Below, piece by piece: positions 49,813 to 61,013 of a stretch of 64,000 nt of DNA (its first letter is position 1; each line of letters opens with the position of its first letter). The notes below the pieces were generated by a model. That model was not told the origin of the DNA and made no database searches. It saw only the letters and a program-made list of their open reading frames with translations. Source of the DNA: Saussurea involucrata (lineage: Eukaryota; Streptophyta; Magnoliopsida; Asterales; Asteraceae). The position numbers were made by a program, and so were the translations under genes. Location: contig CM066312.1 of the NCBI GenBank assembly GCA_033807775.1, positions 31,469,696 to 31,533,695 of the forward strand. The letters are read 5' to 3'.

Positions 49813-51888
49813 TTGTTTGAAGATTTTTATGACGAATATTTTGGTACTTACAAATCGTCTGATGATCTTAACAAGAAGAAACCCGCATCTACAACAATTT
49901 CTGCTGTTGTTCCTACTACTGATAAAGATGCAACTCAATCAACAATGATTGATGTTTCCTCTCCTATTCAAGAAACGACTATACCAAATGTCAATGTTAC
50001 ACAACAATCTGCTCCTACAATTGTCGAAGGGTCAACACATAATGCTAGCCCATCAGTCAATGTTACGCCTACCTCTCAGCAACCCCAGGAATCTTTTGGA
50101 GAATCTAATCCTCTTATCGATATTCCTCTGGAATTTCCAAGTGCTGAAGTAGAAGTACCATTAGCTAATGAAGAGATAAATGCTTCTTTTGACAATGTTC
50201 AAACATCATTTGTTCCACACCCACACTCAACAAAGTGGACGAAGGCTCATCCTATTCATCAAATAATAGGTGACCCTAATTCACCTATTCAGACGCGTTC
50301 GTCAGCTCTAATGGCTACGGCAAATGAGTGTTTATTTGCGATCTTTTTGAGCAATATTGAACCATTATCGGTTTCTGAGGCTCTAAATGATCCAGATTGG
50401 GTGATCGCCATGCAAGATGAGCTCAACCAGTTTGAGGCGTTGAAAGTCTAGAGGCTTGTTCCACATCCGGCGGATAAAAGCGTCATCGGTACCAAGTGGA
50501 ATTATAAGAATAAAAAGGATGAAGATGGAATAATCTTCCGTAACAAAGCCAGACTCGTAGCGAAAGGATATCGCCAGCAAGAGGGCATCGACTATGATGA
50601 AACATATGCTCTGGTCGCGAGAATTGAAGCAATCAGAATCTTTCTAGCGTTTGCGGCCTACAAAAACTTTACCGTCTATCAGATGGATGTGAAAACAGCC
50701 TTTCTGAATGGCGTTCTTAAAGAGGAAGTATATGTATCTCAACCTGAAGGTTTCGTTGACAAGGAACATCCAAATCATGTCTACATTCTGGATAAAGCCT
50801 TGTATGGACTGAAACAAGCCCCTCGCGCATGGTATGAAGTTCTTTCAACTTTTCTACTTGAGAAAGGCTTTGACAAAGGAAAGATTGATACGACGTTATT
50901 CATTAATCGTGAAGAAGGTGAAATCATTGTTGTTCAAATTTATGTAGATGGCATTATATTTGGCGCGACTAACCCTGGTTTATGTACATGGTTTTCTGAC
51001 ATCATGGTGACTAGGTTCCAGATGAGCATGACGGGAGAGATCAATTTCTTTCTCGGACTGCAAGTGAAGCAATTCTCAACGGGAATCTTCATAAATCAAT
51101 CCAAATACATATTCGACAATTTGAAGAAATTCAAAATGGAGAATTGTACGTCTATCGGAACACCTATGGCACCCGGATCCAAGATTGGTCCAGATGAGCA
51201 TGGTAAGAAAACAGATATAAGGACTTATCGAGGTATGATAGGATCTCTCATGTATTTAACTTCTAGTTGTCCGGATATTATGTTTGCTACGTGTTTGTGT
51301 GCAAGATTTCAGGCTGACCCGAAGGAATCACATATCGGAGCAGTTAAGCGCATCTTCAGATACTTAAAAGGCACTACCTACCTTGGTCTATGGTATCCGA
51401 AGGGCACGGGATACGAGCTAAAGGATTACTCTAACGCGGATCATGGTGGAAGTTTATTGGATCGGAAGAGCACAACCGGACATGTACAATTTTTGGGGGA
51501 TAAATTAGTTAGTTGGGCTTCAAAGAAACAAAATTGCGTTTCGACTTCTACGACGGAGGCTGAGTATGTTGCTGCCGCAAGTTGTTGTTCGCAAGTTCTT
51601 TGGATGAAGACTCAACTACTGGATTTCGGATGTAAGTATGAGCAAATCCCCATTTATTGTGATAGTAAGTCCGCAATTGCTATTTCAGTGAATCCGGTCC
51701 AACACACAAAGACAAAGTACATCGACATAAGGTATCATTTTATCAAGGACCATGTTGAAAAAGGTACAATTGAACTTTATTTTGTATGTACTGAGTTTCA
51801 ACTTGCCGATCTTTTCACAAAGGCTTTGGATGAGAAACGTTTCAAGTTTCTTATTTCAAAGCTAGGCATGTTGAACATGAAAGTTTGA
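49813..51888 (+). pseudogene. Z pol: RT and RNase H with catalytic losses
   Basis: One frame, 49813-51888, is interrupted by a TAG at 50449-50451 where Trp is expected (KV.RLVP). RT has VIGTKWNYKNKK and QMDVKTAFLNG. The catalytic box reads YVDGIIFGATN, so the second Asp of the usual YVDD is Gly. RNase H reads YSNADHGG where the family has an Asp at the Asn, then STTEAEYVAA and CDSKSAIAIS, ending ADLFTKALDE. Even without the stop the enzyme would be inactive. The domains otherwise match the Sirevirus-like pol at 26678-29965. Confidence 0.9.
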
Positions 51889-52419
51889 TCATTCATAATT
51901 TTCATTCAATAGTTTGAAAATTCTTATTAGTCATTCAAGTTTTATAACTTGATTGAAAAATACTGATTTTCATCTAATTGAATCTTTATTATGATTCTTT
52001 CAAAATTTTATGTTTTTCAGTATTTACAAAGTTTATTTCAACTTTATTTTTCTCTTTACCGTATAAATTTCATTTCTATCATTTCATATTCTTTGTGCAG
52101 TTTGATGTGTGTTGGCATGTGTTTATGGGGAGACAAGAAAAAGTTTTGATCATTTGTCGAGGGGGAGCATATACACATATACATACATGTGTTTGATCAA
52201 GTGGTTTGTAAATCTTTGAAGAAAAGGTAAGTTTTCTAACTTTTGGTTTTGAAGCACCCTCTAATTGATGCAAAATTATTTTAAAAATCTTATGCATCTT
52301 TGTAGGGGGAGCAAAATGTTTTTGAGATGAGATTTCGAAAGTAAAAATTAAAAGTTGGACATCTTTTAATTTGGAAAAGTGGAAAAGTAAAATTTTTGAA
52401 AAATGTCCAAGTATAGGAA
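51889..52419 (+). other. Z region after pol with PPT-like tracts
   Basis: AT-rich non-coding DNA with AGGGGGAGC at 52161-52169 and 52304-52312. A direct LTR is not found next to either, so they are additional tracts as in the gag-only half. ORFs here have no domain. Confidence 0.65.
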
Positions 52420-52676
52420 GTAATCGCACAAGACTTATGCGATCAAGATTTCTAATCGCACAAGCCTTGGTCGATAACTTTCCTCATCGCACAAGTGTTG
52501 GGCGATGACTCCTGTTCATCGCACAAACTTTATGCGATCAGGGGTTTAATAGCACAAGGGTCATGCGATTAAACACTGTTCATCCCAAGCTTTAACCGAC
52601 AACTTTGATTCCTTCATCGCATCAGTTTCATGAGATGAGGATGAACTAGTCGCACCTTGTTCATGCGATTAGTTGA
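52420..52676 (+). repeat. Hairpin-unit array 2 in Z
   Basis: About eight units in 255 bp. Examples are ATCGCA-N9-TGCGAT (52422-52442), ATCGCACAAACTTTATGCGAT without one base (about 52520), AATAGCACAAGGGTCATGCG and AGTCGCACCTTGTTCATGCG. Arms ATCGCA and TGCGAT recur at 20-30 bp spacing with TGATTCC/CTGTTCATC-like links. It ends just before the G-box at 52677. Confidence 0.87.
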
Positions 52677-52872
52677 CACGTGACAGGACAATCTTTGGTC
52701 CAATCAGATGGTGCCATGTGTCACCAAACCCTAGGATGTTTAAATAGAGCCATAGTTCAAACTTTTCAGTTTTTCCCACTTTCTTTGAACCCATATTCTC
52801 TCATCTGAAATTTTTCGAACTTGATTGTTGTTGCTGTTGTTGATCATATTTGGTTCGCATTCATCTCAGGTG
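52677..52872 (+). promoter_or_regulatory. Promoter-like region with splice donor after Z pol
   Basis: G-box CACGTG (52677-52682), CCAAT (52700-52704) and TATA-like TTTAAATAG (52739-52747) are in the usual order and spacing. They are followed by a C/T-rich presumed 5' UTR (TTTTTCCCACTTTCTTTGAA) and CTCAG|GTGTGTATTTC, a plant-type splice donor at 52869/52870. No long ORF follows before the solo LTR; the downstream gene would lie past 63694 and beyond the window. It is supported by motifs only. Confidence 0.5.
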
Positions 52873-52972
52873 TGTATTTCTATCATTTTTACTTTCATTC
52901 ATCCATATCATTATGTGATTCAAGTTGATTTGGTACTGGAATGTTAGTTTTGTGAAACTATTCATATTCTCT

Positions 52973-54456
52973 TATAACACCCGTAATTTTCGGATAGGTC
53001 AAATTTCGAATCAGTGTGGAACCGATCTTTAAGAAAAATATGAAAAATAAGATTTTGGGTTAAATATTAGATTTTATGGTCTTGTTGGATGAGGAATTCA
53101 AATACGAGTCCAACGGTTCTTTCTGGGGCGAAAACGGAGTTATAACGAAGAAGTTACGGCCGAAACAGTATCCAACCCAAGAGGAGGCCGTGCGGCCTGG
53201 TGCGTGACCTTGGGCCGTGGACCAAGCTGCGTAAGCCTCTGGAGTTCACGTTTGGGGAGCCGCGCGACGTTCCCCGCGACTTCAAGTCGCGGGACAAACC
53301 GCGGGAATGGTCTGGTGTATTAAGACGCGAATTTCAGCCTCATTCTTCAAACCTTCATAACTTTTGCATCCCAACTCCGATTTTGATGATTCAAGTTGCT
53401 ATGGTTTCGTTTTTGGGAGCTTTTCAAGGATCTAGAAGGAGTTTTGAAGTATATTGGTTTACCCAAGAGTATTTGGTGGTAGTTTAGGTAAGCTTCTCAC
53501 TTTTCTCCATCTAAAAAGTGAGGGTTTGGGTATTTTGGTGGTTTTGGATGTTTTATGTTGGGGAAAACATATATAAGAGTTTGGGGATGATTATTTATGG
53601 TTGGAAACTTGTGGATCTAGGTTTTTGGAAGATTTGACTTGAAGTGCAAGTTTCTCAAAGGAACTTACGTTTGGGGAAAACCTAGATTTTGCCTAAATCT
53701 AGCAAGGTGAGTTCAAGTTGATTTGTGAAAACTTTGTACATGCCAAAAATATTATTTTCCAAATGTTTGTGTGTTTTACTTGAAACTATAAATTGTTGAG
53801 TTATTTGATGAGTTTAACTCTTGAAGTATTTATCTTCATAAATGTTGTAAAACACCCATATTTGGGATTTTTGGATAGTTGGATGTGTAGAAATCATAAT
53901 ATGTTCTTAAAAGATTAATTGCTCAAAACGATGTCTATTTGATGGTTTAATCATGTTAGTGTAATTGATTTTATAAACCATTTGGGAAATACACAATTTA
54001 GTGTCAAGAGTTATTTTGGGAATTATAAGGGTATAAGTCTTTTGGGAAAACCCTTTTGTTTAACCCGTGTCGAGTTTTGGGGTTAAGGATGATTTTGTGG
54101 TACTTGTTTACCTAAACAATGTTTAAACGTATTTTATGCGATGATGACCGTTATTTATGGGTCTAGCGAGTTTTGAGCTTTTGCTCGGGTTTGTCTTTGA
54201 GAAAGTTTGGGGACATTTGTCCGGTTTTAAATGGCTCAGTGTGGAGTCTTATTTATAGTTTGCATTTATTGCAACTTGATGCATTTTATTGCTCAATATT
54301 GATATTTACATGCTTGGATGTTTTTGGTCATTCCGGGTTGAGCATGTTTTGTAGACTGTGTTGCATTGGATCCATAGGCAAGTGAGTCAGTCTTTATTTG
54401 ATGGTCTATCTCTTTGTGCACGAGGAGTGGACTATGGGTACGCATGGGTATATGTG
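52973..54456 (+). mobile_element. Chromovirus-type solo LTR, left part (split by 54457-62698)
   Basis: It begins TATAACACCCGTAATTTTCGG (TG mutated to TA) and continues at 62699 to the end GGGTGTTACA at 63693, about 2.48 kb in all. The flanks TCTCT (52968-52972) and TCTCG (63694-63698) look like a target duplication with one mismatch. Length and ends suit a chromovirus LTR. It contains a GC-rich block at 53150-53320. No internal domains are present. The short ORFs have no domain. Confidence 0.75.
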
Positions 54457-56140
54457 TGTAACAACCCAATTCCCATATACACAACAAATCACATAATGTA
54501 ACATAACATTGATATAACAAATGAAACATCCTATTACAAGTACGGTCCCGTAGTCTTTTACAATCAGAAGAAACCATTCTACTACAAACTTCATACTTAA
54601 ATACATACACAACATTTAATCATTTTGATACAACTGCTAAACATGCCAAAATCTTCATCATATATTCCTTCTACAAAAGCCATCCCTTGATTACTCTAAT
54701 TACTTGCTCTTACCCGATCCGCCACCTGGAATACATATTTTAAAACAAAATGAGGGTTAGACCTAATGGTCTAAGTGAGGTAAATCCCTGTTAGTTTGAA
54801 ATCATTTATATAAACCCTATTCATATAAATCACACAGCAAAATCAAATATATCAATTTGAACTCACACATCGTGTACCTTCCCTTCTCATTCCTCCTGGC
54901 CATATTAGTTGGTTGCAAGCCAACTAATAGTTTACAACGCTGTACAGCATCTACAGCCAACCAACGCTATACAGATTCTATAGCCAAACACGCCGGTCCT
55001 AAGCCCGACCAATGTATTATAACACATTATAATACTCATGTAAACATAATACCTCAATATATTATAATTCACATATACCATACATATAAACACATAATCA
55101 CCAATTATCACATTCCCAAACCATACGCATATGTATTCCAGTTGAAAATACTTTTAAAGTAAAACTCACCTCTTTGACTTATCAAAATGTCCACCAAGCT
55201 TTTCTCAAACAATTCAGCTTCACTTCAATTTCACAGAATCTAAAACAATCATATACAAGTATTGTCTTACTACTTTGATCACACAAGTCTTACCAAGACT
55301 AAGAACTCTAAAGCACTCTAGTCCCTAAATGTTACCCCCAAACCCGAACTTAAGTCGAGTCCACAGTACATTCGATCCTCGTTCATTCCCTATCCATGAT
55401 TTAATAAAACACAGACTATTGAATACTTAAAAGCATCTAAACTCCCATTTTTTACCAAACACTAAAAGTATCCGGATACCTCAACTTTTCCGGACAACAG
55501 GACTTTTTCGGACAACAGGACTTTTCCGGACAACTTATACAATCCGGACGTCATCCGGACACCAAAGTAATCCGGATACTATCCGGTATCCAATTCTATC
55601 CGGAAAACCTAGGAAAAAGGAACTTACCCGGATAAAAGTCTCGTCCGGACACCAGTAACAAGACTACCCGGACACTACCAACAAAACTACCCGGACACAT
55701 TCAACTTGTCCGGATACCTCTGCTGTTCATCCCAATTTCTACCCAGAATTCGGCTGAGGTTTACACCAGTTCGATTATGTTGATTCCAGACCGATAGAAA
55801 CAATCTACTATCATTATAAACATAATTAATAAAGGAAACATACATGTAACTACTTCCAATTGCACCAAATTGAAACCCTAACTCCAAAACCTCTTTTCTT
55901 CTCCAAGTACACACACACACTTTGCAAGTTTTCTGGATAATACTGATTTTTGGAAATATCTAATTCCATTAAGGTTAATATCTACATCAATTTACCACTC
56001 TAGTCCTTAAGTTAACATTAATGACCAATTACACCCTTTACTTATAAATCTATCCAAACTTACCTTTAACTTCACATTCTAAAGTTAACAAAATTTAGCG
56101 GGACTAACTTTTAACTAACGAACTTACCCGGGGTATTACA
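54457..56140 (-). repeat. 3' LTR of the full-length chromovirus
   Basis: 1684 bp, TGTAACAACCC...GGGGTATTACA on the plus strand. It has a CCGGAC cluster at about 55470-55720. The ORFs inside (54293, 54857, 55687) appear in both LTRs and are not genes. Confidence 0.95.
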
Positions 56141-56157
56141 TCATCTCCCCCTTAAAA
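56141..56157 (-). promoter_or_regulatory. Polypurine tract of the chromovirus
   Basis: The minus strand reads TTTTAAGGGGGAGATGA directly before the 3' LTR. Confidence 0.9.
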
Positions 56158-56179
56158 GAATTCCGTCCTGGAATTCGGT

Positions 56180-56539
56180 TTAAGCAAAAAGATGCGGGTA
56201 CTTAGTTCTCATCTCTGACTCCGATTCCCAAGTAGCATCCTAGCCCCTATGATGTCTCCACTGAACTTTCACTTGTCTGATCTCCTTCCCACTACGTAAG
56301 ATTTTAACTTTGCTGTCTAAAATGGCTTCCGGTTCTTCCACATAATTCAGCTTTGCATCCACTTGTATATCTGGTAGAGAGACGACCTGATCTGGTGCAA
56401 CCAAACACTTTCGAAGATTCGATACATGAAACGCGTTGTGAATCCGGCTTAACTCTGGCGGAAGATCCAATCTGTAGGCTACTTCACCAATCCTTTCTGT
56501 AATTGCAAACGGTCCGATATACCTTGGACTTAGTTTACC
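56180..56539 (-). pseudogene. Chromovirus pol C-terminus with chromodomain, after stops
   Basis: Same frame as the 1403-codon ORF, separated by the TAA at 56540-56542. It carries KLSPRYIGPFAITERIG (integrase C-terminal GPY/F-type motif) and then a chromodomain-like segment EEPEAILDSKVKILRSGKEI, VKVQWRHHRG. A TAG at 56240-56242 interrupts it before ATWESESEM, and the natural stop is at 56180-56182. Chromodomains steer integration to heterochromatin. Without this tail the integrase would lack targeting. Confidence 0.88.
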
Positions 56540-59500
56540 TTACCTTCCAAATCGGATGACTCCTTTCCACGGCGAAACCTTTAACATTACGAAATCCCCA
56601 ACTTGAAATTCCAATGGCTTTCGACGGCGGTCAGCGTAGCTCTTCTGTCTATCTTGAGCCACTTTCAATCTTTCTCGAATCTGAATAACTTTATTGGCGG
56701 TTAACTGAACTATTTCTGGCCCTGCTAACTGTTTCTCCCCCACTTCATTCCAACACAGAGGCGTTCGACATTTTCTACCATACAATACTTCAAACGGTGC
56801 CGCTTGAATGCTGGAATGATAACTGTTGTTGTAGGCAAATTCGATCAACGGTAAATGTTTATCCCACGATCCCCCAAAATCAACAATGCAAGCTCGGAGC
56901 ATATCTTCTAAGGTCTGAATCGTTCGTTCACTCTGACCATCTGTTTGGGGATGATACGCCGTACTTAACTTTATCTGTGTCCCCATTTCCTTTTGAAAAC
57001 TTCTCCAAAATCTTGAAGTAAAACGACTATCACGATCAGAAATGATCGAGATTGGAACTCCATGTCGAGTTACTATTTCGTCAATGTACAACTTTGCTAA
57101 TCGTTCCATCGAATCGGTTTCCTTTATCGGTAGGAAGTGTGCAGACTTTGTCAATCTGTCGACGATCACCCAAATAGAATCGAATCCCTTCGGAGTTCTT
57201 GGTAGCTTTGTGATGAAGTCTGTGGTAATTTGCTCCCATTTCCACATAGGTATTTCTAGCCGCTGTAGTTGACCAAACGGCTTTTGGTGTTCGATCTTTA
57301 CTTTCTTACAAGTATCACATCTTTCCACATACTGAGCAATCCCTCTTTTTATCCCTGACCACCAATAGAATTGCTTTAGGTCTTTATACATCTTGTTGGT
57401 ACCTGGGTGAATAGCGAAACGGGATTTATGAGCTTCTTGTAAAACACGATCACGTAACCCACCCAATCGAGGTACCCATACTCTGTTTTCCAGACACAAT
57501 AACCCCCGATCATCTTTCACTAGCAATGCTGACATCCCCGCTAACCGTTCTGATTTCAGATGTTCATCTTGATAAGCCTCTATTTGACACTTCTGCAATT
57601 CATCAAATATATTGGGTAGGAGTTCAGTTCGTAGCGAAATAACTTTTATTGTTCCACTCCTTTCTTGACGACTCAATGCATCCGCCACCACATTCGCCTT
57701 TCCCTGGTGATAAAGGATTTCACAGTCGTAATCGTTCAACAATTCTAGCCATCTCCTTTGTCTCATATTCAGTTCCTTCTGATCAAAGAGGTGTTGGAGA
57801 CTCTTGTGATCAGTATAAATCTGACATTTGGAACCATACAGATAATGTCTCCAAATCTTCAATGCGAAGACAACTGCTACAAGCTCCATGTCATGCGTAG
57901 GATACTGTCTTTCATGATCCTTTAACTGACGAGAAACATAAGCAATAACCTTTCCCCGCTGCATAAGTACACATCCCAATCCCAGTTTTGACGCATCACT
58001 ATAAACAACAAAATCTTCCGAACCTTCAGGTAGTGATAGAATCGGTGCGCTGCACAGTTTCTCTTTCAATATCCGGAATGCCTCGTCTTGTTCTGCTTTC
58101 CACTCAAACTTCAGGTTCTTCCGGGTCAGCTTAGTCAAAGGCGTTGCGATACGAGAGAAGTCTTTTATAAATTTCCGATAGTAGCTGGCTAAACCCAGAA
58201 AACTACGTACTTCGGTTGCTGTCTTTGGCGGTTCCCACTTTTCAACTGCTTCCACTTTCATCGGATCAACTTGTATACCTTTCTCAGAAACCACGTGCCC
58301 CAGAAACTGAACTTCTCGCAACCAGAATTCACATTTAGAGAACTTAGCGTACAACTTTTCTTTCTTCAGCAACTCCAGAACCAAACGAAGATGTTGTGCG
58401 TGCTCCTCTTTGGATCGGGAATAGATAAGGATATCATCGATAAATACAATAACAAATTTATCGAGATACGGCTTACATACCCGATTCATTAAATTCATAA
58501 AAGCAGCTGGAGCGTTCGTCAGTCCGAACGGCATCACTAAGAATTCGTGATGTCCATACCTTGTTCGAAAGGCATTCTTTAGAACGTCTTCTTCCTTAAC
58601 TTTCAACTGGTGATAACCGGATCTTAGATCAATCTTGGAGAAATAGCAAGCTCCAACTAACTGATCAAAGAGGTCATCAATTCGGGGTAACGGATACTTG
58701 TTCTTTATCGTGCGCTTATTCAGTTCTCGGTAGTCAATACACATTCTCATCGAACCATCCTTCTTTTTCACAAATAACACTGGTGCTCCCCACGGTGAAG
58801 AACTAGGTCTGATGAAGCCTTTATCGGATAGATCTTGTAGTTGTGCCATCATTTCTTTCATCTCTGGAGGTGCTAGTCGGTATGGTGCACGAGCAATAGG
58901 AGTGGCTCCAGTAATCAGGTCTATCCCGAACTCTACTTGTCTAACGGGCGGAAGACTATTCAAGTCTTCAGGGAATACTTCAGGGAATTCACTAACGATA
59001 GGGATATCTTCCACCCTGTTCTTTTCCGGCTTAATATCTATCACGTAGGCCAAGTAACTCTGACAACCCTTATTAACACACCTACGTGCTTTTATCATCG
59101 ATATAAGACAAGACTGATGATTCCTATGATCACCATAAATCACTACCGGTCCCCTCTCAGGTAATACAACATTTATTAACTTTTTATCACACACTATATT
59201 AGCCTGATTCTCGGCTAACCAGTCCATTCCCACTACTACGTCAAACTCTATCAAAGTTATAGGAAACAATTGTATAGGCACTCCACATCCCTCTATATTA
59301 ATCACACAACCATCAAATACTTCACTAACCGACACTTGGTTATCATTCGCAGTATCTACTAATAGAGCATGTTCTAACAATTTAGGTTTCAAACACAGGC
59401 AAGCAGCAAATGTAGGTGACACAAATGATCGGTTTGCACCGGAATCAAACAACACCTTAGCACGTGTAGAGTTTATCAAAAATGTACCTGTGACCACATC

Positions 59501-60751
59501 CGGAGTTTCCTCCGCTTCTTTCTCAGTCATTTGAAATGCGCGACCCCTGGTTACTGGCGGTTCCAGTCTTGGTATTACTGGTTTAACAATCGCTGGCCTG
59601 CCCGACGGCCCACCTTGCTGTATCCTCCCCCGCGGACAGTCCGACTGAAGGTGATCCGGAGAATTGCATAAGAAACATAATCGCGTTACCTTACAATCTT
59701 TAAGGACGTGCCTGGTCTTCCCACACTTATAACACGCTCGTAAATCACCTTGGCAATTTCCTTGATGAACACGGTTGCACTTCCGACATGGTCTTTCCGC
59801 TGGTCGAAACGGCGGACGGTTATCATACCTCTGAAATCGGGACTTCTTCGGATCGTATTGCGGTCCTTCCCACTTTCTCTTCCCGATACTTTTATCGCCA
59901 GCATCTCTTCTCATATCTCGTTCAACATTCTCCGCGACATCAACTGCAGCTAAGAAGGTATCAGGTCCTTTTGCAGTCACTAGCCTTCTAACTTCTGAGT
60001 TCAGCCCGAAGATAAACCTTTCCGTCTTCATCGCCTCCGTAGGAACGTAGTATTCTGCGAACCTAGACTTTTCCAGGAAGCTAGCGGTGTAGTCTCGAAC
60101 GGATAAGTTTCCTTGTTGTAAGTTCATAAATTCCCCTTCTAGTTGTTTGACGGCTGCTTGGGGACAAAATGCGTTCCTGTAGGCTATCACAAATTCTTCC
60201 CAAGAGAGGGTAGAATAAATATCAGATCCTTTAGAATGAATAAAGGATTCCCACCAATACAAAGCATCCCCCTTTAACATTGCGGTTCCATACAATACCC
60301 TATCTTCGTCAGCGCACTTACTCGTCTTAAAAATGGCTTCAATTTCCTTCATCCATCTCATTGCTTTCACTGGATCCCTGTCTCCTGAGTAGGTTAGAGG
60401 TCTACAGCTTAAAAACATTTTGTAGTCGCACCTCCTTTGTACTGGTACAACAGTCAATGTGATTGGCATTTCATCTTCCGGTCCGGGATCCCGTATTCCA
60501 GTTTCAATATGACGGTTCCGATCAAACATTGTTTGTATGCTAGCCTGCAATCTTCCCATTTCTGCCATTAGATCATCCCTGGTAACGAACTCTGTACCCT
60601 GTGGCTGGGCTCTGCCTCCGGCTCGACCTCCAGTTCTACCCCCGGTTCTGCCCCCAGTTCTGCCTCCCCTGTCCCCCGTTCCCATCGGCAGATTCGTACT
60701 ATTCGGATTTCTTCCTCCTCCTCGATTCGAATTCCGTGTACCGCTTGCCAT
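56540..60751 (-). CDS. Chromovirus gag-pol, 1403 aa open frame
   Basis: The ATG at 60751 (MASGTRNSN) opens a single Gag-Pol frame. It has an Arg/Gly-rich N-terminus (1-50), a Gag domain (about 110-270), CCHC knuckles (about 320-375), protease DSGANRSF (about 434), and RT with FVKKKDGSMRMCIDY, MPFGLTNAPAAF and the catalytic FIDDILIYSRS (about 770). RNase H has YSDASKLGLG and TDHKSLQHLF. Integrase has a zinc region (HPGTNKMYKD...CDTCKK) and the catalytic set in TTDFITKLP, IISDRDSRF and HPQTDGQSE. All catalytic residues seen are intact. It stops at a premature TAA (56540), so it lacks the chromodomain. It is about 15% diverged in protein from the left chromovirus, by eye. Confidence 0.94.
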   Translation of the reverse strand: MASGTRNSNRGGGRNPNSTNLPMGTGDRGGRTGGRTGGRTGGRAGGRAQPQGTEFVTRDDLMAEMGRLQASIQTMFDRNRHIETGIRDPGPEDEMPITLTVVPVQRRCDYKMFLSCRPLTYSGDRDPVKAMRWMKEIEAIFKTSKCADEDRVLYGTAMLKGDALYWWESFIHSKGSDIYSTLSWEEFVIAYRNAFCPQAAVKQLEGEFMNLQQGNLSVRDYTASFLEKSRFAEYYVPTEAMKTERFIFGLNSEVRRLVTAKGPDTFLAAVDVAENVERDMRRDAGDKSIGKRKWEGPQYDPKKSRFQRYDNRPPFRPAERPCRKCNRVHQGNCQGDLRACYKCGKTRHVLKDCKVTRLCFLCNSPDHLQSDCPRGRIQQGGPSGRPAIVKPVIPRLEPPVTRGRAFQMTEKEAEETPDVVTGTFLINSTRAKVLFDSGANRSFVSPTFAACLCLKPKLLEHALLVDTANDNQVSVSEVFDGCVINIEGCGVPIQLFPITLIEFDVVVGMDWLAENQANIVCDKKLINVVLPERGPVVIYGDHRNHQSCLISMIKARRCVNKGCQSYLAYVIDIKPEKNRVEDIPIVSEFPEVFPEDLNSLPPVRQVEFGIDLITGATPIARAPYRLAPPEMKEMMAQLQDLSDKGFIRPSSSPWGAPVLFVKKKDGSMRMCIDYRELNKRTIKNKYPLPRIDDLFDQLVGACYFSKIDLRSGYHQLKVKEEDVLKNAFRTRYGHHEFLVMPFGLTNAPAAFMNLMNRVCKPYLDKFVIVFIDDILIYSRSKEEHAQHLRLVLELLKKEKLYAKFSKCEFWLREVQFLGHVVSEKGIQVDPMKVEAVEKWEPPKTATEVRSFLGLASYYRKFIKDFSRIATPLTKLTRKNLKFEWKAEQDEAFRILKEKLCSAPILSLPEGSEDFVVYSDASKLGLGCVLMQRGKVIAYVSRQLKDHERQYPTHDMELVAVVFALKIWRHYLYGSKCQIYTDHKSLQHLFDQKELNMRQRRWLELLNDYDCEILYHQGKANVVADALSRQERSGTIKVISLRTELLPNIFDELQKCQIEAYQDEHLKSERLAGMSALLVKDDRGLLCLENRVWVPRLGGLRDRVLQEAHKSRFAIHPGTNKMYKDLKQFYWWSGIKRGIAQYVERCDTCKKVKIEHQKPFGQLQRLEIPMWKWEQITTDFITKLPRTPKGFDSIWVIVDRLTKSAHFLPIKETDSMERLAKLYIDEIVTRHGVPISIISDRDSRFTSRFWRSFQKEMGTQIKLSTAYHPQTDGQSERTIQTLEDMLRACIVDFGGSWDKHLPLIEFAYNNSYHSSIQAAPFEVLYGRKCRTPLCWNEVGEKQLAGPEIVQLTANKVIQIRERLKVAQDRQKSYADRRRKPLEFQVGDFVMLKVSPWKGVIRFGR

Positions 60752-60998
60752 TCTGTAGATTTAAACAAGGTTAATATACACATAAGCACATACCCCATAT
60801 AACAAGGTATTCCAGTTCAAACATGTACCTGTAAGATCACAATTACACTGGCCAGGTGTAATATGAAATTACCTTACATGATGTTCCTTCTACCTTTTAT
60901 ACTTCATCATCCCAAGGTTCTATAATGATAGGGACATCCTACTTCACATGCAGTTTAAGTCTAGGTACAGATACACATACCTAAATCCCTTAAACTAA

Positions 60999-61011
60999 GG
61001 CTCTGATACCA
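60999..61011 (-). promoter_or_regulatory. Primer-binding site of the chromovirus
   Basis: The minus strand reads TGGTATCAGAGCC, two bases from the LTR border at 61014. A leader of about 250 bp separates it from the gag ATG. Confidence 0.93.
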
Positions 61012-61013
61012 TT

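Larger units (their letters stand above)
47754..52972 (+). mobile_element. Copia element Z, pol-only half (continues at 63694)
   Basis: PBS, a leader of about 740 bp with hairpin repeats, then a join near 48500-48540 from leader sequence directly into the protease region (gag deleted), pol to 51888, PPT-like tracts, a second hairpin array and a promoter-like region. A solo LTR interrupts it at 52973, and it resumes at 63694 with a third hairpin array and runs off the window. The 3' LTR is not seen. Confidence 0.8.

Noticed and set aside
54857..55162. ORFs of about 100 codons in chromovirus LTRs (also 61414-61719, 20373-20579)
   Set aside because: They repeat with the LTRs and run antisense to the element; no domain is recognisable.
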